Assembly (NCBI GenBank): GCA_036377055.1
Contig: DASUZD010000173.1
Location: forward strand, 1-35,346
Reading direction: 5' to 3'
Length of the DNA stretch: 35,346 nucleotides
Source of the DNA: DASUZD01 sp036377055
GTDB lineage: Bacteria; Actinomycetota; Thermoleophilia; Gaiellales; Gaiellaceae
In this document: positions 24,340-30,789 of the stretch, in pieces
How the letters are laid out: each line of letters opens with the position of its first letter
How positions within the stretch are numbered: the stretch's first letter is position 1
Translations under genes and position numbers: made by a program
The notes under the pieces: generated by a model
What the model was told of the DNA's origin: nothing
Databases searched by the model: none
Seen by the model: the letters and a program-made list of their open reading frames with translations, nothing else

Positions 24340-24798
24340 TCAGCTGCGGGCAAAGCCCTGCAGGCGGTTGCCGGGGCCGCTTCCGCGCGACGCCCAGCTC
24401 GACACGGCGCGTCCGAGCGCGCGCACGAGCCACGTGTTCACGGAGACCCCTTCGCGCGCGGCGGCGCCCTCGACGGCGATCTTCAGCCCCTCGGGGAGGC
24501 GCAGGGTGATCCGGACGCTCAGCTCTTCGTCGCCGGCCGGCGCGCTCCGCGCCGGCTCGTCCTCCACGTACACGAGCGCCGGGTCCTGACCCGCGAGGCG
24601 CACCTCGACGTGTCCTCCCGGAAGCTGGCCGCTCAGCTCGAGCGCGGCCTCCGAGAGCGCGTCGAGGAATCTCAGGCCGGCCGAGGCCTTCAGCGCGGCG
24701 GCAAGACGCGCCGCGGCTTGGGAAGTGGGATCGTCGCCGACTGCCGCGATCGCGTTCAGGTCACGAACCAGGGCCTCGACGTGCGGTGCCAGCTCCAT
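24340..24798 (-). CDS. ribbon-helix-helix (Arc/HicB-like) DNA-binding regulator
   Basis: The 152-residue protein has an N-terminal helical region (VEALVRDLNAIAAV, AARLAAALKASAGLRFLDALSEAALEL). The C-terminal RHH motif is clear: strand SVRITLRL at residues 94-101, helix PEGLKIAVEGAAAREG, and helix VSVNTWLVRALGRAV. This is the arrangement of Arc/CopG and HicB-like repressors. No toxin gene is next to it, so it is more likely the repressor of its own operon (micro-ORF, DUF4097, MFS and perhaps the PQQ-propeller gene). The ATG at 24798 sits about 7 nt below a strong -10, so its mRNA may be leaderless. Confidence 0.8.
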   Translation of the reverse strand: MELAPHVEALVRDLNAIAAVGDDPTSQAAARLAAALKASAGLRFLDALSEAALELSGQLPGGHVEVRLAGQDPALVYVEDEPARSAPAGDEELSVRITLRLPEGLKIAVEGAAAREGVSVNTWLVRALGRAVSSWASRGSGPGNRLQGFARS

Positions 24799-24832
24799 GG
24801 CGTCATTATGACATCACTCTGGCGTCTGTCAA
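24799..24832 (-). promoter_or_regulatory. sigma-70-type promoter of the RHH-DUF4097-MFS run, with palindrome over the -10
   Basis: On the minus strand a perfect TTGACA (24827-24832) is followed, after 16 bp, by CATAAT (24805-24810). Only 6 bp separate the -10 from the ATG at 24798, so transcription would start at or next to the start codon. The -10 is embedded in a perfect 11-bp palindrome GTCAT-A-ATGAC (24802-24812), well placed for repression by the RHH protein encoded immediately downstream. Confidence 0.7.
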
Positions 24833-24869
24833 GCGCCAACGCGACGCCGCGCGCGTCAGCGCTCGCCGG

Positions 24870-25078
24870 GCCGGCGGGGACAGACCCCACCGGCCCGACC
24901 CGACAGCTGGCCGCCAGGGCCAGTGGGGACTGTCCCCCGCCGTTCGGTCAGGCCGACGTCACGGCCGACGGATGCGGACTTTCCCTGGTTCCATCGGCCG
25001 CTCGCCGGGCCGGTGGGGACAGACCCCATTGGCCCGACCCGAGCCTGGCTGCCGGGGCCGGTGGGGACTGTCCCCGGG
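24870..25078. repeat. REP cluster I: duplicated REPIN upstream of the RHH promoter
   Basis: Inverted pairs lie at 24876-24888 with 24925-24937 (49 bp apart) and 25015-25027 with 25063-25075 (48 bp apart). Both units begin with GCTCGCCGGGCCGG and share GGCCCGACCCGA in the spacer, so a ~75-bp REPIN was copied 139 bp away. The cluster fills most of the stretch 24833-25079, 3' of the lytic transglycosylase. I see no gene there. Confidence 0.9.
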
Positions 25079-25079
25079 G

Positions 25080-25628
25080 TTACGTCGGGCTCAGAGCGTG
25101 GCCGTAGGCGTCGCGGTAGATCCGCTTCAGGCGCTCGACGCGGTCGACGTAGTGCCGCGTCTCCGCGAAGCGGATCCCGCCGCCCTCGCGGCGCCAGCGG
25201 TCGACGTTCTTCTGGCCCGCGTTGTACGCCGCGAGCGCGGTCTTCTCGTCGCCGTAGCGGTCGAGCAGGTGGCGCAGGTACCAGGCCCCGTAGCGCACGT
25301 TGATCTCGGGGTCGTAGAGGTCGTCGGTGCGGAACCGCGTGCCGCCTGTGTGCACCGCGATCCCCCTCGCCGTCGCCGGCAAGAGCTGCATCAGCCCGAC
25401 CGCGCCCGACGAAGACCGGACGCTCGGCCGGAACTTCGACTCCTGGTAGATCACGGCCGCGAGCAGCGCGGGATCGAGCCGGTAGTGGCGCGCGTGGCCG
25501 CGGACGATCTGCTTGTACGCGAGCGGGTACCGGAGGCGCTCGTACCACGGCGGGCTGGTCGAGTTGACGTACAGGAACGCGCCGGCGAGCGCACCGGCGA
25601 CGAGCCCGAGAGCGACGAGCCGCCTCAA
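25080..25628 (-). CDS. membrane-anchored lytic transglycosylase (Slt70/MltE-like)
   Basis: The 182-residue protein begins with a signal anchor (LVALGLVAGALAGAFLYV) and then one SLT domain: YRLDPALLAAVIYQESKFRP with the catalytic Glu, SSGAVGLMQLLPATA, DPEINVRYGAWYLRHLLDRYG, and ALAAYNAGQKNVDRW. These enzymes cleave peptidoglycan glycan strands outside the membrane, forming 1,6-anhydro-muramyl ends. The start is a TTG at 25628 that overlaps the stop of coaE (TTGA), so it is the third gene of an rpsA-coaE-slt operon. Confidence 0.93.
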   Translation of the reverse strand: MRRLVALGLVAGALAGAFLYVNSTSPPWYERLRYPLAYKQIVRGHARHYRLDPALLAAVIYQESKFRPSVRSSSGAVGLMQLLPATARGIAVHTGGTRFRTDDLYDPEINVRYGAWYLRHLLDRYGDEKTALAAYNAGQKNVDRWRREGGGIRFAETRHYVDRVERLKRIYRDAYGHALSPT

Positions 25629-26203
25629 GCGGCCACGCCCAAACGCGCCACCACGGAACCGACGAACTCGTCGAGCGCGTCCAGCGACCCGTCGTTCACG
25701 TACGCGAAATCGGCCCTCCGCACCTTCTCGTCATCGGAGAGGAGCCGCTCCTCTCGCCCGTCGAGCGAGACCTTCGCCCGCCGCGCGCGCACGTCACGCG
25801 GAGCCGTGATCGCGACGACGCGGTCGAACCTCGCCTCGCCGCACGTCTCGTACAAGAGCGGGACCTCGACCACCACCACACGCGGCGGGTCAGCCCCGCG
25901 ACCCAACTCCTCGCGCCACGAGACGTACTCTCGCACGACCCTCGGGTGGAGCAGCGCCTCGAGCCACGCGAGCGCCTCCGGATCGCCGAAGACAAGCGAG
26001 CCGAGCTTCGAGCGGTCGTCGGCGACGCCCGGGCCGAAGCGCTCAGTCACCCCAGTCCGCACCTCGTCGTCCGCACGCAGGAGTCGGTGGACGATCTCGT
26101 CGCTCGAGAGCGTCGGGATACCGCGGCGCGCGAATGCCTCGAGGGCCGCGCTCTTGCCGGCTCCGATGCCGCCGGTGATCGCGACCGCCAGGGGTCGCGC
26201 CAA
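25625..26203 (-). CDS. coaE: dephospho-CoA kinase
   Basis: CoaE phosphorylates dephospho-CoA in the last step of CoA synthesis. The protein starts with the P-loop AVAITGGIGAGKSAAL, followed by IPTLSSDEIVHRLL (the conserved Asp), LEALLHPRVV, VVVEVPLLYET and FDRVVAITAPRDVRARR. I chose the TTG at 26203, giving 192 residues, the normal family length. A GAGGAG at 26208-26213, inside the end of rpsA, serves as ribosome-binding site. A longer open frame upstream is only the Arg/Ser/Pro shadow of the rpsA tail. CoaE and the panB/panC genes near the left edge belong to the same CoA pathway. Confidence 0.95.
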   Translation of the reverse strand: MARPLAVAITGGIGAGKSAALEAFARRGIPTLSSDEIVHRLLRADDEVRTGVTERFGPGVADDRSKLGSLVFGDPEALAWLEALLHPRVVREYVSWREELGRGADPPRVVVVEVPLLYETCGEARFDRVVAITAPRDVRARRAKVSLDGREERLLSDDEKVRRADFAYVNDGSLDALDEFVGSVVARLGVAA

Positions 26204-26204
26204 G

Positions 26205-27560
26205 CTACTCCTCGTCGGTGCGGGGCTCTTCCGCGGCCGGCTCTTCCGCGGCCGGCTCTTCCGCGACCGCCTCGGCGTCCGGCTCGGCCTCGAGCGTCGC
26301 GTCGACCGGCTCTTCGGCGCCCTCGGCCGGCTCATCGGGAGAGACCGCCGCCGGCTCGTCCGAGAAGACGTCTTCGGACAGGTCGAGGTTCGGGGTCGCG
26401 TGCACCGACTCGCCGCCGTCCGCGCGCGGCTTCGGCTGCGTGCCGTCGTCGACGCGCTTCAGCGAGAGCGAGAGCCGGCGCCGCTCGGCGTCGACCTCGA
26501 GGATGAGCACGTTGACCGCGTCGCCCTGCGAGACGACCTCACGCGGGTTCTCGACGTGGTGCTGCGCGAGCTCGGAGATGTGCACGAGGCCCTCGACGCC
26601 GGGGAGGATCTCGACGAAGGCGCCGAACGTGACGACCTTCGTCACGCGTCCCTCGACGACGTCGCCCTCGCCGTAGCTCTCGAGCACCTGCTGCCACGGA
26701 TCCGACTGCGTCTGCTTCAGGCCGAGCGAGATCCGCTGGCGCTCGCGGTCGATGTCGAGCACCTTGACGCGCACGTTCTGCCCGATCTCGAGCACCTCGG
26801 ACGGATGGTTGACGTGGCTCCATGAAAGCTCGGAGATGTGGATCAGCCCGTCCATCCCGTCCAGGTCGACGAAGGCGCCGAAGTCGACGATGTTCGAGAT
26901 CTGACCGTCGACGACGTCGCCCGGGTTGAGCCGGTCGAGGATCTGCTGCCGCTGCTCCTTGCGCTCGTCCTCGAGCACGGCGCGGCGCGAGAGGACGACG
27001 TTGTTCCGCGAGCGGTTGAGCTCGATCACCTTGCAGCGAAGCTCCTTGCCGAGGAACTCGTCCAAGTCCTGGACGCGGCGGATGTCGACGAGCGACGCCG
27101 GCAGGAACCCGCGCACGCCGAGGTCGAGGATGAGGCCGCCCTTCACGACCTCGATCACGCGCCCGGTGACCGGGTCGCCGCTCTCGGCCGCAGCCTCGAT
27201 CTGCTTCCAAGCGATCTCGAAGCGCGCGCGCTTCTTCGACAGGATCAGGCGCCCCTCGGCGTCCTCCTTCGTCATCACGAGCGCGTCGATCTCGTCGCCG
27301 ATCTTGACCTCGTCGGCCGGGTTCACCGAGCGCCGGATCGAGAGCTCGGCGACCGGAATCACGCCCTCGGACTTGTAGCCGATGTCCACCAGCACCTCGT
27401 CCTTGTCGACTCGAACCACGGTCCCGTGGACGACCTCGCCCTCGTTGATGGTCGGGAAGGTGGAGTCGTAGTCCGGGATCAGCTCGCCGTCCGGACCGGT
27501 CGTCCAGACGCCGTCGTCAGCCACCTGTTGCTCCTGAAGATGCATGGTGTCGTTGGCCAT
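26205..27560 (-). CDS. rpsA: 30S ribosomal protein S1
   Basis: The 451-residue protein has four S1 RNA-binding motifs: GEVVHGTVVRVDKDEVLVDIG, GDPVTGRVIEVVKGGLILDLG, GDVVDGQISNIVDFGAFVDL and GDVVEGRVTKVVTFGAFVEI. Four motifs is the usual number in Actinobacteria, against six in E. coli. The C-terminus is a long acidic, Ala/Glu-rich disordered tail with EEPAAEEPAAEEP repeats. Blocks 3 and 4 carry the best matches (GLIHISELSWSHVNHPSEV, GLVHISELAQHHVENPREV). The ATG at 27560 begins MANDTMHLQ. The downstream coaE start lies one base after the rpsA stop, so the two are coupled. Confidence 0.96.
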   Translation of the reverse strand: MANDTMHLQEQQVADDGVWTTGPDGELIPDYDSTFPTINEGEVVHGTVVRVDKDEVLVDIGYKSEGVIPVAELSIRRSVNPADEVKIGDEIDALVMTKEDAEGRLILSKKRARFEIAWKQIEAAAESGDPVTGRVIEVVKGGLILDLGVRGFLPASLVDIRRVQDLDEFLGKELRCKVIELNRSRNNVVLSRRAVLEDERKEQRQQILDRLNPGDVVDGQISNIVDFGAFVDLDGMDGLIHISELSWSHVNHPSEVLEIGQNVRVKVLDIDRERQRISLGLKQTQSDPWQQVLESYGEGDVVEGRVTKVVTFGAFVEILPGVEGLVHISELAQHHVENPREVVSQGDAVNVLILEVDAERRRLSLSLKRVDDGTQPKPRADGGESVHATPNLDLSEDVFSDEPAAVSPDEPAEGAEEPVDATLEAEPDAEAVAEEPAAEEPAAEEPRTDEE

Positions 27561-27626
27561 TCGGGTCGGTCAGTATAGCCCCATGGCTTAGAGACTCCCT
27601 GCCGCCGGACTTGTTAGGACGGCGCG

Positions 27627-28169
27627 CTACGGGGCCGTAGAGCCGGGCAGGAGCGCGATTCGGCGGCAGAGCTTCGTCCGGTACGTGACCTGCGAGCCGG
27701 TGTTGCGGATCGCGGCGTCGACCACCGACGCGCCCGTGTGCAGCACTGTGATCTGGAGCCGGGAACCGCCCGTCGCGAGCAGCGAGGTCTTGAGCTCCAC
27801 CGCCCGCGCGAACCGGCAGCGGATGCGCGCGGTCTTGGTGACGATCGTCCGCCTGACAGCGCCCCACCTGACGAACGGCTCGTCGCCGACGCTGCGGCAA
27901 CGGGCGGAGAGCTTCCAGCTCGTCGTTCCGACGAAGCCGAGCAGGCCGGTGCTCGCCGTCACTCCGGCGCGGTAGATCTCCATGTGCGGCGCGGGGAGCG
28001 CCGAGTCCGGGCCGAACGCAGGGATGACGCCGTGGCCTTGCGGCCAGAAGTAGAGGTCGATCGTCTTGACGTCCTCGCACGCGATCCGGTCGTTCGCGCG
28101 CCGGGGCGCGCCGAAGGCCGCCGACGCCGCGAGGCCGGCGACGAGCGCTGCAAGCAGCAGGCGCCGCAC
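27627..28169 (-). CDS. secreted protein of unknown function
   Basis: The GTG at 28169 gives a 180-residue protein with a clear signal peptide (RRLLLAALVAGLAASAAFGA followed by APRRAND). The mature part is beta-rich with several Cys residues (IACEDV, LSARCRSV, RIRCRFA, TKLCRRIA) that could form disulphides outside the cell. Recognisable phrases are IDLYFWPQGHGVIPAFG and LQITVLHTGASVVDAAIRN. I do not recognise a family. It lies between the rpsA start and the alpha/beta hydrolase, 9 bp from the latter's stop, and could be the last gene of that run. Confidence 0.7.
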   Translation of the reverse strand: MRRLLLAALVAGLAASAAFGAPRRANDRIACEDVKTIDLYFWPQGHGVIPAFGPDSALPAPHMEIYRAGVTASTGLLGFVGTTSWKLSARCRSVGDEPFVRWGAVRRTIVTKTARIRCRFARAVELKTSLLATGGSRLQITVLHTGASVVDAAIRNTGSQVTYRTKLCRRIALLPGSTAP

Positions 28170-28178
28170 GAGCGCCGC

Positions 28179-29003
28179 TTACCCGGCTACGCCGCGGAGG
28201 AAACCGCGCACGGCGTCGAGGTACGTCTCCGGATCCTCGACGAAGCTCATGTGGCCCGCGTCCAGAATTACCACGAGCTCGCTGCCCGGGATCCCGTCGT
28301 GGAGCGCCCTCGCGGCGCGCGGCGTCGTCGTTCGGTCGTGCTCGCCGACGAGGACGAGCGTCGGCTTATGCACCTGCCCGAGCCGCGGCCGGTAGTCGAA
28401 GTCGCCGTAGCCGGCGCGCGCGAAGTACCGCAGGACGTCAGGCGTCGGGACGGTGTCCTCGCCGTAGCCGGGCGGCGGCTCGCCGTGGAAGTGGAACGGC
28501 ATCTGGACGCGCAACAGCTCGATCAGCTCTTCGTCCGTCCGGACCTGCTGCTCCTGCTCCCACGAGTCGGCGATCGGCTTCCCCGCCTCCCCCATCGCCT
28601 CGAGCGACGCGTGGACGTCCGCCATCATCGGCTCGCTCGCGTCGCCGCCGCCCGAGATCACGTACGCGGCCGCCGTGCCCAGCTCGGTCGCGTGCCAGGT
28701 CGCGACGATCGCGCCGAAGGAGTGACCGAGGAGTGCGAACCGCTCGAGCCCGAGCGCGTCGGCGAGCAGGTCGACGTCGCGCGCGAACACGTCGAGGGAG
28801 AGCGTGGCCGGGTCGACTCGGTCGCTTCGGCCTTGTCCGCGCTCGTCGACGTAGAGGAGCCGGAACTCGTCGCCGAGGGGATCCAGCCAGGGCCGGAACA
28901 TCGAGTGGTCCATGCCCGGGCCGCCGTGGAGCACGATCACCGGAAGCCCTTCGCCGACCTCCTCGACGAAGATCCGGTAGCCGTCGGAGAGGGTGACCCT
29001 CAC
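28179..29003 (-). CDS. alpha/beta hydrolase, proline iminopeptidase-like (S33)
   Basis: The 274-residue enzyme has IVLHGGPGMDHSMF (HGGPG oxyanion-hole motif of S33 peptidases), LLYVDERGQGRSD, the nucleophile elbow ALLGHSFGAIVATW, the acid in LVLVGEHDRTT, and the His in ILDAGHMSF. HGGPG plus DERGQGRS is typical of prolyl aminopeptidases and epoxide-hydrolase-like relatives. The exact substrate is not readable. The GTG at 29003 overlaps the stop of the Asp-box propeller gene by 4 bp, so the secreted propeller and this cytoplasmic enzyme are coupled. Confidence 0.9.
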   Translation of the reverse strand: MRVTLSDGYRIFVEEVGEGLPVIVLHGGPGMDHSMFRPWLDPLGDEFRLLYVDERGQGRSDRVDPATLSLDVFARDVDLLADALGLERFALLGHSFGAIVATWHATELGTAAAYVISGGGDASEPMMADVHASLEAMGEAGKPIADSWEQEQQVRTDEELIELLRVQMPFHFHGEPPPGYGEDTVPTPDVLRYFARAGYGDFDYRPRLGQVHKPTLVLVGEHDRTTTPRAARALHDGIPGSELVVILDAGHMSFVEDPETYLDAVRGFLRGVAG

Positions 29004-30352
29004 CGGCCGATGCTGACGAGGTCCTGGGCCGTGAGCGTCGTCGTGAAGATCTCCTCGCCGCGGCTCTTCAGGAGCCGGCTGTCGGTCCAGATCGGGTGCG
29101 CCACGCCGGCCGCGACCGCCAGCCCTTCGTAGTCCCCGAAACCGAACGCGCTGAGCGCCGGTCGGTGCACCTCGTCCGACGCGACCGCCGCGACCGGCAG
29201 CGGCGCCGTCCAGGTCAGGCCCCCGTCGCCGGAGGCTGTGCACGAATAGCGTGCGCGGACGCGTCGCCGGTCGAGCCGTGTGTCGTAGAAGCACGTCCAG
29301 AGCCGTCCGGTGGAGGCGTCGTAGGCCGAGGCCGGCAGGAACTGGTCCGATCCGTATGGGCCGTCGGCCGGGTTGACCTGGCGAAGCGCTGTCCGCGTCC
29401 GGAGCAGCGGGTCGAGCACGGCCGCGTAGACGTCGAGCTGGCGGACGCCGGCCGAGTACGTGACGACGACGCTGTCGGGGAGCGGCACGACGACGGGCGT
29501 CGGCGTCACGCAGCGGAACGGCTGCGCCGGGATCGGCGCGCCTAGGCCGCTGCAGAACGCATCGGTGGGCGGGGGTGCGACCGCGCTCGCGACGTGGAGC
29601 GGCGGGTCGAAGGTCTGACCACCGTCGGCGGATCGCGCGGCGAAAAGGTCGCGAAACTGGTCGGCCCAGACGACGTAGACGACGCCCGTCGCGGCGATGC
29701 CGAGGCCGGCGAAGAGCTGGCCGGGTGACGTCGGCGTCGTCTTCGCGACCGTCACCGCGGGCGACCACGTCACGCCGCCGTCGTCGGAGTGGGTCAAGAC
29801 GACCTGGAGCGGCGGCCCGCGCGGCGCGCGGCTCCAGGCGAGGTAGACCCGGCCGCGGTACGGGCTCGTGGCGGTCGTGTCGACGGCGAGCGCTGGCTTG
29901 TCGTTGAAGAAGCGGCTGCTGGGCGAGACTTCTTTGGTGCTCCATCGTCCGATCGAGCCGTCGCGCCGCGAGACGACGAGCGAGACTCCGCCCGCCCGCT
30001 TGCACCCGAGGACGAGCGTGGCGAGGAGCTGGCGACCGTCCGGCGCGATCGCCGGCGCCGGGTCGCCGACGTCGACGCAACCGCGCTTGGTCGGAACCGG
30101 CACGGTGGTCGACCAGGTCGCGCCGCCGTCGACGGAGCCGTAAGCGCGCGTCCCTCCCGAGCTGTTCGAGGCCGCGAACAGGACGCGCGGGTTGGACGGA
30201 TCGACCGCGACCGCGACCTCGGCCTGGTTCCCGGGAGCGCGCGAGACGTTCACCTGTGGAAGCATTGGCGCTTCTGCGCGGGCCGCGGCGGCGAGGGCGG
30301 CGACCGAGCCGAGCGCAAGCGAGAGAACGAGCGTCGACCCCGAGCGCGGCAC
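29000..30352 (-). CDS. secreted Asp-box (BNR/sialidase-like) beta-propeller protein
   Basis: The 450-residue protein has a signal peptide (LVLSLALGSVAALAAAARAEA). Four Asp-boxes of the S-x-D-G-G-x-T-W type are visible: YGSVDGGATW, THSDDGGVTW, ARSADGGQTF and TASGDGGLTW. They are spaced across the protein as in six-bladed sialidase-fold propellers. I do not see the Arg triad of true sialidases, so activity is uncertain and a binding or glycosidase-like role is possible. The start is a GTG at 30352. A 4-bp overlap joins it to the hydrolase downstream. Confidence 0.85.
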   Translation of the reverse strand: MPRSGSTLVLSLALGSVAALAAAARAEAPMLPQVNVSRAPGNQAEVAVAVDPSNPRVLFAASNSSGGTRAYGSVDGGATWSTTVPVPTKRGCVDVGDPAPAIAPDGRQLLATLVLGCKRAGGVSLVVSRRDGSIGRWSTKEVSPSSRFFNDKPALAVDTTATSPYRGRVYLAWSRAPRGPPLQVVLTHSDDGGVTWSPAVTVAKTTPTSPGQLFAGLGIAATGVVYVVWADQFRDLFAARSADGGQTFDPPLHVASAVAPPPTDAFCSGLGAPIPAQPFRCVTPTPVVVPLPDSVVVTYSAGVRQLDVYAAVLDPLLRTRTALRQVNPADGPYGSDQFLPASAYDASTGRLWTCFYDTRLDRRRVRARYSCTASGDGGLTWTAPLPVAAVASDEVHRPALSAFGFGDYEGLAVAAGVAHPIWTDSRLLKSRGEEIFTTTLTAQDLVSIGR

Positions 30353-30399
30353 GGCTCCGATGATCGCACGCCCCGAGACCTAGGACGTCGTCCCGAGGA

Positions 30400-30690
30400 G
30401 CCAGCGGGGACTGTCCCCGGCGTCCGAAACGGCCAGCGGGGACTGTCCCCGGTTTGGTCGTTCGCCGGTGGGCCCCTTCCTGGTGTCCGAAACGGCCGGC
30501 GGGGACTGTCCCCAGTGTCGGCCTGTGGTGGGACTGTCCCCGGTGTTGGAAACGCTCAGCGGGGACTGTCCCGGTTTGGTGGATCGTCAGTGGGACCCTC
30601 CCTGGCGTCCGAACCGGCCGGCGGGGACTGTCCCCGGTGTTCGCCGGTGTTCGAAACAGCCGGTGGGGTCTGTCCCCGGTGTTCGCCGCG
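30400..30690. repeat. REP cluster J: ~32-bp-period reverse-orientation array 3' of polA
   Basis: Copies lie at 30406, 30438, 30501, 30529 (first base T), 30561 (one C short), 30623 and 30665 (central TCTGT), all in the GGGGACTG direction. Steps of 32, 63, 28, 32, 62 and 42 bp suggest a ~32-bp unit (core plus GGTGTCCGAAACGGCCA) with decayed units in between, for example near 30464 and 30591. The array occupies most of the gene-free stretch 30353-30783. Confidence 0.87.
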
Positions 30691-30740
30691 AGGTCGGGCT
30701 CCGCCCGGCCTCGCTCACGTCGACCGGGGCAAAACCCCGA

Positions 30741-30789
30741 GCCTGAAAGTCGTCATGGCGCCGGCGCAGCCGGCGCCGGACTTTCAGGC
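30741..30789. terminator. long bipartite hairpin at the polA 3' end
   Basis: The arms GCCTGAAAGTC (30741-30751) and GACTTTCAGGC (30779-30789) are perfectly complementary. Inside them GGCGCCGGC (30757-30765) pairs with GCCGGCGCC (30769-30777) around a 3-nt loop. The interior loop is 5 nt on one side and 1 nt on the other. The right arm contains the polA stop codon. No poly-U tract follows, but a second small hairpin (CGGGG/CCCCG) lies just beyond. It could act as a terminator or 3'-end stabiliser. Confidence 0.6.

Noticed and set aside
24340..24798. RHH gene as antitoxin of a toxin-antitoxin pair
   Set aside because: The next genes are a 32-aa ORF, DUF4097 and an MFS transporter; no toxin-like gene is adjacent.
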